Notes under the pieces: generated by a model
Database searches by the model: none
What the model was told of the DNA's origin: nothing
The model's input: only the letters and a program-made list of their open reading frames with translations
From: Bacteroidales bacterium
Lineage (GTDB): Bacteria; Bacteroidota; Bacteroidia; Bacteroidales; JAAUTT01
Reading direction: 5' to 3'
NCBI GenBank assembly: GCA_025350365.1
Contig: JANXXY010000335.1
Location: forward strand, 1 to 14,253
Length of the DNA: 14,253 nucleotides
Position numbers and translations under genes: made by a program
Shown here: positions 6,571-13,217 of the stretch, one piece after another
Position numbering within the stretch: the first letter of the stretch is position 1
Layout: each line of letters opens with the position of its first letter

Positions 6571-6666
6571 CCCTCATCCTAAATTCCCCTCCCAAAGGGG
6601 CGAGGGACTTTTGGTTCTTACAAATCCAACTCCACTCTCTGTTTGGAGAGTGGAGTTGGGGGTGAG
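6571..6666. repeat. Dispersed terminal-inverted-repeat element, copy A
   Basis: A roughly 96-base non-coding element beginning CCCTCATCCT and ending GGGGGTGAG. Internal hairpins include CCCCTCCCAAAGGGG (6586-6600) and CCACTCTCtgtttGGAGAGTGG. Its reverse complement aligns over its whole length with the element at 10719-10825; both share CTCACCCCCAAC, CCAAACAGAGAG, TGGATTTGTA and TCCCTCGCCC in the same order. No protein is encoded. It resembles REP/MITE-like repeats common in Bacteroidota and cyanobacteria. It lies 75 bases upstream of the PLP enzyme gene. The remainder of the gap (6667-6849) is AT-rich and shows nothing clear. Confidence 0.85.
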
Positions 6667-6849
6667 ATTATTATAGGAATTTGTATATTATCCGTGTTAA
6701 GCCATCAATATAAAATGAATTACAAACTAAACCGGGAAAATCAAGCATAAATACAATAAAAACCAATAACTTAGTTTATAACAATGCTCGAATTTGGACA
6801 TTTAGTAGACAATCGTCTGAAGATTTCTCAAATTTAAAGTGAGTACGAT

Positions 6850-7812
6850 TTAAAAAACTTCGTATGTAAACTTGTAAAGTACTGAAAATTTATATGATGC
6901 AAAATAGCAATCACTTTCGCTCTCTAATCCTTTTGCATCGTATTTATGTGTTTTTCTTGAATAATCAGTTGAGTTTTCTTTTACCCATTTTTCTTCGGCT
7001 ACATTGCCCGAAGGGTTGTATTTATATTCAAAGGCAGTGTAAACCTTAATTGCAGGTCTTTCTTCAGTTATTTTAAGAATATTTCCTGTTACATCGTAGG
7101 TGTATTTTCGTATGTAAGCCAAGTTTCCAAAGTGTTGTTTAGTTTCTTCCACTTTTTTACCTGCAGGATCATAAGCGTAATTGTACTTTTGGGTAACATT
7201 ATCCTGCACGTATTTTACTTCTTCAAGTATGTTCTTTTTACCATCGTAGGTACTTATTTCTTTTGACAAAATAGTGTTTGTGGGACCAATTACAGTCATT
7301 TCTATATTGTTCCCGTTATTTTTAAATATTCGTTTTTCCGTTATTGAATTGTCAGTAGTATATTTTATTTCTATTAATTTGTTATTGGTATCATAGGAAA
7401 AGGAATTGGCAAAATTACTCACACCATCAAACCCTGTTTCAGAAATTTTGTTTCCTTTAGCATCATAAATAATCGTTTGCTTGTAGGTTAATGTTTCCTT
7501 ATTTCCCTTAAATCGCGAATAAGAAGTTTTGTTGTTATGGCTGTCGTAAGTATAGGTTAGCACAGATGTTACTTTCCCATCAGCTTTGTAGTTAATTACT
7601 TCTATAATATTTCCATTTTTATCAAAAGTTGTGGAAGCGCTCATATACCCTTTAGCGCTAGGTTTTTCATTTACATAGTCATACGACCATTGCACTTGTT
7701 TTTTAACTTTGTTTTTGGCAATTCTTGCCCGGTCTTTTGATTCAAAATTAGCTTGTCCAAATAATTGAACTGTTTGTCCGAATAAAAGCGCTAAAAGTAA
7801 CAGTCTACTCAT
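6850..7812 (-). CDS. Secreted YD-repeat-like protein
   Basis: This 320-residue protein begins with a Sec signal peptide, MSRLLLLALLFGQTVQLFGQA, with likely cleavage after Ala21 and no lipobox cysteine. The rest consists of about ten degenerate repeats of roughly 23-28 residues of the form Y-x-Y-D-x-x-G-N-x-x-E. They are visible at 61 (TTFDKNGN), 87 (YTYD), 115 (IYDAKGN), 138 (FSYD), 187 (STYDGKKN), 212 (YAYDPAGK), 237 (YTYDVTGN), 263 (YKYNPSGN) and 289 (HKYDAKG). This is the pattern of YD/RHS-type beta-repeats. The protein lacks an RHS core or toxin C-terminus and is probably periplasmic or surface exposed. The frame continues upstream to 7920, but the signal peptide starts at 7812 and an exact -7 promoter element lies at 7865-7872, inside that extension. 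The binding partner is unknown. Confidence 0.82.
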   Translation of the reverse strand: MSRLLLLALLFGQTVQLFGQANFESKDRARIAKNKVKKQVQWSYDYVNEKPSAKGYMSASTTFDKNGNIIEVINYKADGKVTSVLTYTYDSHNNKTSYSRFKGNKETLTYKQTIIYDAKGNKISETGFDGVSNFANSFSYDTNNKLIEIKYTTDNSITEKRIFKNNGNNIEMTVIGPTNTILSKEISTYDGKKNILEEVKYVQDNVTQKYNYAYDPAGKKVEETKQHFGNLAYIRKYTYDVTGNILKITEERPAIKVYTAFEYKYNPSGNVAEEKWVKENSTDYSRKTHKYDAKGLESESDCYFASYKFSVLYKFTYEVF

Positions 7813-7864
7813 TCTACTGCAAATTTGTTTATAAGAATATTGATCATCGATTAAATCAGTTGAA

Positions 7865-7872
7865 CAAATGTA
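7865..7872 (-). promoter_or_regulatory. -7 element of the YD-repeat gene
   Basis: On the - strand this reads TACATTTG, an exact TAnnTTTG. It is placed so that transcription starts about 46 bases before the ATG at 7812. A direct repeat ATAAGAATAT brackets it at 7831-7840 and 7873-7882. No clear -33 element is seen. Confidence 0.5.
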
Positions 7873-7998
7873 ATAAGAATATTTGTATTGTGATAGAATT
7901 TTAGGTTTTAGAACAGACATAACCAGATAGTGTGTTTTTCTATCGAAATAATTTAAAATTTCGAAAGCCTGTAGTGATGTGAAATAAATGATAATTAA

Positions 7999-8030
7999 TT
8001 TGTTTTTTCGTTGCCATGAGACTAAATTTG
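7999..8030 (+). promoter_or_regulatory. Promoter reading towards the ATPase-domain gene
   Basis: TTTG at 7999-8002, a 20-base spacer and TAAATTTG at 8023-8030 match the Bacteroidota -33/-7 promoter closely. Transcription would start near 8037, leaving a leader of about 145 bases before the ATG at 8183. The 370-base region 7813-8182 is the divergent control region of this gene and the YD-repeat gene. Apart from the two promoters and a short open frame nothing else is evident in it. Confidence 0.55.
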
Positions 8031-8186
8031 CAAGTCACATTTGGAGGTACATTGTTAAATTATTGTTATATTGTGAATTTAGACTTTACGATGCATTACC
8101 CATCTTTCGAAATGGAACAACTTTCTTTTAAAGAAATAGAAATGTCAAATAGTAGCCAAAACGGCAGAAAGGTTAGTTTAGCATGA
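8016..8186 (+). CDS. Candidate short ORF overlapping the ATPase gene start
   Basis: A frame open from ATG 8016 gives 56 codons and ends at TGA 8184-8186, overlapping the next gene's ATG as ATGA. If the predicted promoter at 7999-8030 is used, only the internal ATG at 8091 would be translatable, giving a 31-residue peptide starting MHYPSFEMEQLSFKEIEM and ending GRKVSLA. No SD, known motif, signal peptide or membrane helix is seen. An ATGA overlap is a common arrangement for translational coupling, so it may be a leader peptide; it may also be chance. Confidence 0.22.
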   Translation: MRLNLQVTFGGTLLNYCYIVNLDFTMHYPSFEMEQLSFKEIEMSNSSQNGRKVSLA

Positions 8187-8731
8187 CGGAGCTGGCATTG
8201 CATATCATGGATATCATGCAAAATTCAATTTTGGCCAATGCAAATCGCATAGAGTTGCGTATCTACGAAAATCATTCTGAAGATATGCTCTTAATTGAAA
8301 TTATTGATAATGGCTATGGAATGGATTCAACTACTGTAAATATGGCTATCGATCCTTATTTTACGACAACAACAGCAGGTAAAGTGGGTATGGGCGTGCC
8401 ATTATTTAAGCAGACAGCTGAGCAATGCGGTGGGTCTTTTCATATTGAATCCGAACCCGGAGTCGGAACAAGGCTGGTTGTTACGATGAAGCAAAGTCAT
8501 ATTGACAGGCAGCCAATGGGCGATATAGCCGGAGTTATGTCGTTGATAGTTGCAGCAAACCCCGACATAGACTTTGTTTACAAACATACCACCGAAGAAG
8601 GAGAATTTGTGTTTGACACCAAAAATATAAAACGGATACTCGAAGATATTTCTATAACCGATCCAAAGGTTTTAAGGTTTATCCGTGAAATGATTCAGGA
8701 AAATCTAACTGAAATAAACAATAATCAATAG
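8183..8731 (+). CDS. Small GHKL ATPase-domain protein (HATPase_c, histidine-kinase-like)
   Basis: The 182-residue soluble protein is an isolated Bergerat-fold ATP-binding domain plus a C-terminal tail. The N-box lies at HIMDIMQNSILANA (7-20, Asn14), the G1 box at DNGYGMD (42-48), the F-box-like FTTTT at 60-64, the G2 box at GKVGMG (66-71) and GVGTRLVV at 93-100. There is no H-box, dimerisation helix or receiver domain, so it is not a conventional sensor kinase. The tail has SHIDRQPMGD (105-114) and NPDIDFVYKH (126-135). From memory these occur in stand-alone ATPase proteins encoded beside [FeFe]-hydrogenase or NADH-dehydrogenase-like subunits in Clostridia and Bacteroidota. No hydrogenase gene is present here. 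An anti-sigma/switch-kinase role is possible but unproven. ATG 8183 is fixed by an upstream in-frame stop at 8174; a weak AAAGG lies at 8168-8172. Confidence 0.8.
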   Translation: MTELALHIMDIMQNSILANANRIELRIYENHSEDMLLIEIIDNGYGMDSTTVNMAIDPYFTTTTAGKVGMGVPLFKQTAEQCGGSFHIESEPGVGTRLVVTMKQSHIDRQPMGDIAGVMSLIVAANPDIDFVYKHTTEEGEFVFDTKNIKRILEDISITDPKVLRFIREMIQENLTEINNNQ

Positions 8732-8822
8732 TCGGAAAATTTATTTTCAAGGGTACATCTTTTTACACAACACTTCGGTAAATTTTCAGCAATATATTTA
8801 AAATGAAATACTTAGATTTATA

Positions 8823-8854
8823 TTGAAATATTTTTTTATTTCTATGTATTTCAA
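8823..8854. terminator. Possible bidirectional terminator between convergent genes
   Basis: TTGAAATA (8823-8830) and TATTTCAA (8847-8854) form a perfect eight-base inverted repeat with a T-rich 16-base loop, followed on the + strand by CGTTTTACATTTT. It lies between the convergent ATPase and dehydrogenase genes. The stem is AT-only apart from one G-C pair, so it is weak. Nothing else is seen in 8732-8949. Confidence 0.3.
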
Positions 8855-8949
8855 CGTTTTACATTTTATGAAAATGCAGAAGCTGAAAAATTACTGAACT
8901 ATTATTTACATTAACCTTCAAAAAGTTACTGATAAACAGCAACCAACTT

Positions 8950-10581
8950 CTATTCTTCCGTCATAAACGGATACCTATACTCTGTAGGAGTAATAAATGT
9001 TTCTTTTATAACACGTGTTGACACCCAGCGCATAAGGTTCTGAGAAGATCCGGCTTTGTCATTGGTTCCCGACCCGCGAGCCCCTCCAAATGGTTGTTGT
9101 CCAACAACTGCCCCGGTAGGTTTATCGTTGATGTAAAAATTTCCGGCAGCATTTACCAGCTTTTTTGTTGCCAACTCAATAGCAGACCTGTCGGTAGCTA
9201 AAACACATCCCGTTAAGGCATAAATAGAAGTTTTGTCAACCAGTTCGAGCGTTTCTTCAAATTTATTTTCATCATAAACATAAACGGTAAGAACTGGGCC
9301 AAAAAGTTCTTCATGCATAGTTTTGTAGTGCGGGTTGGAAGTCACAATCACTGTTGGCTCAATAAAGTACCCTTTACTTTTATCACATTTACCACCAGCA
9401 ATAATTTCGGCATCTGCATCTTTTTTTGCTTGTTCAATATAGCCGGATAACTTGTCGAAGGAAACCTCGTCGATAACAGCATTGATGAAATTGGTAAAAT
9501 CTTCGGGTGAGCCCATTTTAAGAGTCGCCATATCTTTTAATAACAATTCACGAATCATAGGCCATAAATTCGATGGAACATAAGCCCGCGAAAGCGCTGA
9601 ACATTTCTGTCCCTGAAATTCGAATGCACCCCGAAGCATGGCGGTTGCGACTTGCGCCGGAACTGCCGATCGGTGAACGACAGCAAAATCTTTTCCTCCG
9701 GTTTCGCCAACGATACGGGGATATGATTTATAGATATGAATATTGTTTCCGATGGATTTCCAGATGTTCTGAAATACCTCCGTTGAACCTGTATAGTGAA
9801 TACCTGCAAATTCGGGATGACTGAAAATTACCTTTCCGGCAGCTTGTCCCGGAACAAATACCAGGTTGATGACCCCATCAGGAAGTCCGGCTTCGCGAAG
9901 CAAATCCATAATTACCGAGGCCGAGTAAATTTGGGTATTCGAAGGTTTCCAAACAACCGTATTGCCCATTAAAGCTGGCGCGGTAGGCAAGTTTCCGGCA
10001 ATGGAGGTGAAATTAAACGGTGTAAGTGCAAATACAAATCCTTCGAGAGGGCGCTGTTCCATTCTGTTCCATGCACCAGACAGAGATTTAGGTTGTTGAG
10101 TATAAATCTCGGCCATAAACTGAACGTTATACCGGAAGAAATCAATTAGCTCGCATGCGGCGTCAATCTCGGCCTGAAAAGCATTTTTCGACTGACACAA
10201 CATGGTAGCCGCATTTATCTTTGCTCTATATGGACCAGCCAGCAGATTGGCCGCTTTTAAGAAAATAGCCGCACGGCTTTCCCAATTAAGATTTGCCCAA
10301 TCATTTTTAGCATTAAGAGCAGCCTCAATGGCCATTTTTACATGACTTTCGTCACCTTTGTGATAGCTACCAAGGACGTGTTTAATATCGTGTGGAGGAT
10401 GTATTTCCACAAGGTTTCCGGTACGAATTTCGTTACCACCGATAAACATAGGGATATTCACCACTTTTGAGCGGGCTTCGGCAATAGCTTTTTTGAGTGT
10501 TTCTCGCTCAGCACTTCCCGGAAGATAATCTAATATAGGTTCGTTTACGGCAATAGGGGTAGTGAAATTACTGTGCATCAT
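8950..10581 (-). CDS. pruA: L-glutamate gamma-semialdehyde (1-pyrroline-5-carboxylate) dehydrogenase
   Basis: This is the second enzyme of proline degradation: it oxidises glutamate gamma-semialdehyde to glutamate with NAD+. The 543-residue protein is of the single-function type related to mitochondrial ALDH4A1, not the bifunctional PutA. Motifs: TPFNFTSIAGNLP (187-199) and WKPSNTQ (211-217) for NAD binding, VGETGGKDF at 291-299 with general base Glu293, GQKCSALSR at 324-332 with catalytic Cys327, EELFGPVLTVYVY at 424-436, and the P5C-dehydrogenase substrate loop QQPFGGARGSGTNDKAG at 495-511. The start MMHSNF offers two adjacent ATGs (10581 or 10578), which cannot be separated. It is a lone transcription unit; the proline dehydrogenase partner is not in this window. 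The 385 bases upstream (10582-10966) hold two repeats and no gene. Confidence 0.95.
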   Translation of the reverse strand: MMHSNFTTPIAVNEPILDYLPGSAERETLKKAIAEARSKVVNIPMFIGGNEIRTGNLVEIHPPHDIKHVLGSYHKGDESHVKMAIEAALNAKNDWANLNWESRAAIFLKAANLLAGPYRAKINAATMLCQSKNAFQAEIDAACELIDFFRYNVQFMAEIYTQQPKSLSGAWNRMEQRPLEGFVFALTPFNFTSIAGNLPTAPALMGNTVVWKPSNTQIYSASVIMDLLREAGLPDGVINLVFVPGQAAGKVIFSHPEFAGIHYTGSTEVFQNIWKSIGNNIHIYKSYPRIVGETGGKDFAVVHRSAVPAQVATAMLRGAFEFQGQKCSALSRAYVPSNLWPMIRELLLKDMATLKMGSPEDFTNFINAVIDEVSFDKLSGYIEQAKKDADAEIIAGGKCDKSKGYFIEPTVIVTSNPHYKTMHEELFGPVLTVYVYDENKFEETLELVDKTSIYALTGCVLATDRSAIELATKKLVNAAGNFYINDKPTGAVVGQQPFGGARGSGTNDKAGSSQNLMRWVSTRVIKETFITPTEYRYPFMTEE

Positions 10582-10718
10582 GGTTTTTAAACTTTCAGTT
10601 TATAGAAAGTAAAAATAATGAATCACTCTTAAGGCTTCAATGATAATTGTTTGGTTTTTAAAAGATAATTTAATGATATTTGTCAGAAACATTAACCTGA
10701 ATAATTCACTAATCCCTA

Positions 10719-10825
10719 TAATGACCTCACCCCCAACCCCTATCCAAACAGAGAGGGGAGCTGGATTTGTACGAGCGAAAAATCCCTCGCCCGTTTGGGA
10801 GAGGGATTTCGGGTGAGGGTCATTA
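10719..10825. repeat. Dispersed terminal-inverted-repeat element, copy B
   Basis: A roughly 107-base element with long terminal inverted repeats: TAATGACC-TCACCC at the left end and GGGTGAGGGTCATTA at the right, matching except for one missing base. Internally, AATCCCTCGCCCgtttGGGAGAGGGATT (10790-10807 region) forms a strong hairpin. It matches the reverse complement of 6571-6666 throughout. It has no coding capacity. It sits about 140 bases upstream of pruA and downstream of the TonB receptor gene. Confidence 0.88.
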
Positions 10826-10877
10826 AAGTTAATGAATTAAACAGGTTAAAGTCCGGATTGCCAGGCAATAAAATTAT

Positions 10878-10942
10878 TGTAACACAAAGACGCAAAGCGT
10901 TAATGTTATGAAATCTTTCTTCGTGACGTTGTGTCTTATTGT
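10878..10942. repeat. Imperfect inverted repeat, possible terminator of the TonB receptor gene
   Basis: AACACAAAGACGCAAAG (10881-10897) is an imperfect reverse complement of CTTCGTGACGTTGTGTCTT (10919-10937). Words of this kind (ACACAAAGACGCAAAG, TCTTTCTTCGTG) recur as a degenerate dispersed repeat in many bacterial genomes, from memory. Read on the - strand it is a long stem-loop 25 bases after the receptor gene's stop, followed by ACAATAATTTTATT, so it may also serve as its terminator. Confidence 0.5.
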
Positions 10943-10966
10943 TCATACCAGTAATCAGTAAATTTT

Positions 10967-13003
10967 TTAAATCCCCAGATTCACCTCAACGCCAGCTTTA
11001 ACCCATCGTCCGGGCTGTGCAATATTGCCCAGGTCGATATAATCTGAATTAAAGATATTGGTGGCTTCGGCAAATATTTTCAGCACTTTGGCTTGGTAAA
11101 AAATACGCCCGTCGAGCAGCCAGAATGGTTTAAAAAAGGCATCGGTGGTGGTTTTAGCTTCTAAATCATATTTACCATATGTACCGTTACGTTCCTGATA
11201 AGTTAACTGCCATGTAGCCCCAAAGTTTTTATATATTCGATGGTTAATTCCCAGCGCAATTTTATGGCGAAGATTATCAAGTGCATAATTTGAGCGGGCA
11301 CTATCGGAGTTTTTACTAAGTATCGCATATGAATATGATAACAAAACCTGTTCTATGAAAAACTCCTTGCCTGCAATTTCCTGTGGACGAAGTCGGGCAG
11401 ATATTTCAAGGCCATCCGTATTCAGCTTTGTGTAGTTTACGGTATGCCATTTTTCGACGTCAGTCAACCAAATCCAGTCGATAATATTAATTCCCCAACG
11501 GTGGAAATACGAAAGGTTACCCGCTAAACCTTTATTTTCATATTTTAGTCCGGTTTCTATTGTCCATGCTTGTTCGGGTTTTAAATCGGAGTTACCAATA
11601 TTTTGAGGCCCTTTATAATAAAGATCGGTAAACGATGGTAGCCGAAGCGAACGATTCAGTGAGGTATACACTTTTACCTGCGAATTAAGGCGATAACTCA
11701 TGTCAATGCCGGGATAAAACTTTAATCCGCTCAGCTTAGTGTTTAGGTTTGCCATTACACCAAAGGAGGAAGCAAATTTATTTATCATGAGATTGTGTTC
11801 GAGGTAAGCGCTGATGTTATCCCGACTATCGGTAAATTTATAATGCGAAGTATCGCCGGGCACTTCTTTCCAAGGATTCAATGGCGTGCCAAGACTTGAA
11901 CTATAAATAATTTCCTTTCGATAATCGAAGCCTAACGAAGTTTTTCCTAATTCGGTTGCAATGGAAGTGTTTAAGCCACCTCCATACACATCGGTGAAAT
12001 GGAAATTCTGGTAATAGGCTGGATTATCGCGAATAAAGACATAATGATCGAAATTTCTGCGCCAGTAAACAAAAGGCTTCACTTTAATTGCGGAACCTGT
12101 TTCTCCATCAATGCTTGCAAACCAGGTGTTGGTATTGTCAAATTGATTAGCCGATTTGGGCGAGTAAAAATTATTTGCTCCAAACGATTTTTTTGTATAC
12201 CCGAATTGGGCTCCAATATTGCTGTTGCTATTTATCTGTGCTTTGCCCCGATAATAGACATTGGTAAAATCGTAATCGGTATTGCGAATGTATCCGTCGG
12301 ATTTACTTTTAGATATGGAAATAAAACTGGTAAATTGATTGGAATGAAGGTTAGCAGTTAAAGATCCCCGGTATAATCCATAGTCGCCGCTGGTAAGGGA
12401 AGCTTTTATATGGTTTCGTATATCCTGCCCGGTAATAAAATTTACTGCTCCGCTAAAAGCATTGGTACCGTAAACACGAGATGCAGGGCCTTTTAAGACT
12501 TCAATGCGATCAATGCTTTCGATATCAAAGGGAAGAGTGAGATTGTAATGTCCCGTTTGGGGGTCGGTAAGGTTAATTCCGTTGAGAAGGATAAGGGTTT
12601 GATCGAATGATCCGCCCTGAATGGAGATGTCGGCCTGTGCACCATTAGCACCCCGCTGACGAATATCTACTTGCGGAACATAACGCAGCAGATCGTTAAC
12701 ACTGGTGACGGGAGCTCGATCAATCTCGGTTTTGGTAATTACCGTAACAATACGCGATACTTGCGAAAGCACAACTGGAGCCCTCTGTCCGCTGACCTCC
12801 ACCTCGTCAATATCACCTTTCAAAATAATTGCTGTGGAGTCCGATTGCGCTTTGGATTCCTGTGTTGGATTTACAATGGTATATGCCACACTGAGTACAC
12901 CAATTTTTACTACTAACTTTAAGCTGTTAAATACTGCATACGATTTACGTGTCCATTGTCGGAACGCCACCGTGTGTCGGTTCGATAAACATTGTTTTTT
13001 CAT
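10967..13003 (-). CDS. TonB-dependent outer-membrane receptor, BtuB-like
   Basis: This is a ligand-gated 22-strand outer-membrane beta-barrel energised by TonB-ExbBD. At 678 residues it has normal length for a vitamin/siderophore receptor, without the long SusC-type extension. It has a Bacteroidota-style extended N-terminus (RQWTRKSYAVFNSLKLVVKIG, cut near AQ|S at 53-54), a TonB-box-like DEVEVSGQR (66-74), a plug at about 80-192 with DISIQGGSFDQTLILLNGIN (125-144), and VLKGPASRVYGTNAFSGAVN at 169-188. The barrel follows, with LRLPSFTDLYYKGPQNIGN and the terminal strand WVKAGVEVNLGI. The last residue is Ile, where an aromatic is usual. The plug closely resembles receptors annotated as cobalamin transporters in Bacteroidota. 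No cobalamin riboswitch or btuFCD genes accompany it, so the substrate remains open. Confidence 0.9.
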   Translation of the reverse strand: MKKQCLSNRHTVAFRQWTRKSYAVFNSLKLVVKIGVLSVAYTIVNPTQESKAQSDSTAIILKGDIDEVEVSGQRAPVVLSQVSRIVTVITKTEIDRAPVTSVNDLLRYVPQVDIRQRGANGAQADISIQGGSFDQTLILLNGINLTDPQTGHYNLTLPFDIESIDRIEVLKGPASRVYGTNAFSGAVNFITGQDIRNHIKASLTSGDYGLYRGSLTANLHSNQFTSFISISKSKSDGYIRNTDYDFTNVYYRGKAQINSNSNIGAQFGYTKKSFGANNFYSPKSANQFDNTNTWFASIDGETGSAIKVKPFVYWRRNFDHYVFIRDNPAYYQNFHFTDVYGGGLNTSIATELGKTSLGFDYRKEIIYSSSLGTPLNPWKEVPGDTSHYKFTDSRDNISAYLEHNLMINKFASSFGVMANLNTKLSGLKFYPGIDMSYRLNSQVKVYTSLNRSLRLPSFTDLYYKGPQNIGNSDLKPEQAWTIETGLKYENKGLAGNLSYFHRWGINIIDWIWLTDVEKWHTVNYTKLNTDGLEISARLRPQEIAGKEFFIEQVLLSYSYAILSKNSDSARSNYALDNLRHKIALGINHRIYKNFGATWQLTYQERNGTYGKYDLEAKTTTDAFFKPFWLLDGRIFYQAKVLKIFAEATNIFNSDYIDLGNIAQPGRWVKAGVEVNLGI

Positions 13004-13030
13004 ATAAAATTATTTGAATTAATAAAGCTG

Positions 13031-13038
13031 CAAAAGTA
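13031..13038 (-). promoter_or_regulatory. -7 element of the TonB receptor gene
   Basis: On the - strand this reads TACTTTTG, an exact TAnnTTTG. It predicts a start near 13025 and a leader of only about 20 bases, which leaves no room for a riboswitch. The -33 position has TTTC at best. Confidence 0.5.
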
Positions 13039-13143
13039 AACAAATGGATTGTATGAAAGGTTGAATTTTTGTCCAATTTAAAGTGCTGATAAATAATAGT
13101 TGTATTATATCATTTTATTTACTGAATTAACCGATATCTCATA

Positions 13144-13198
13144 ATAAATGCAGTTGTTAGTTTCAAGCCTTATGCCAGAAATAACCAACTGCATTTAT
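13144..13198 (-). terminator. Long hairpin after the methyltransferase gene, likely terminator
   Basis: ATAAATGCAGTTG (13144-13156) and CAACTGCATTTAT (13186-13198) are perfect 13-base inverted repeats. The stem continues inward as TTA/TAA past one bulged C, and the loop is about 20 bases. Read on the - strand it begins 20 bases after the methyltransferase stop and is followed by ATTTATTATGAG, so it fits a terminator with an AT-rich tail. The large loop is unusual. Confidence 0.6.
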
Positions 13199-13217
13199 AA
13201 GTTAACCAATAATGATA

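Noticed and set aside
6497..6595. 33-codon N-terminal extension of the PLP enzyme
   Set aside because: It starts from a TTG inside the dispersed repeat, is Lys/Arg-rich and has no counterpart in the family; ATG 6496 gives the normal N-terminus.
7813..7920. 36-codon N-terminal extension of the YD-repeat protein
   Set aside because: The signal peptide starts at 7812 and an exact promoter element lies inside the extension.
6571..10825. Composite transposon or genomic island bounded by the two repeats
   Set aside because: There is no transposase, integrase or target duplication, and the enclosed genes include housekeeping proline catabolism.
10740..10946. 68-codon frame on the - strand upstream of pruA
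   Set aside because: It is made wholly of the two repeats in that gap and has no protein-like features.
11999..13007. Open frames on the + strand inside the TonB receptor gene
   Set aside because: They are antisense shadows; the - strand frame has clear family motifs throughout.
13004..13217. Cobalamin riboswitch before the BtuB-like receptor
   Set aside because: No B12-box-like conserved sequence is seen, and the predicted transcript start lies only about 20 bases before the gene.
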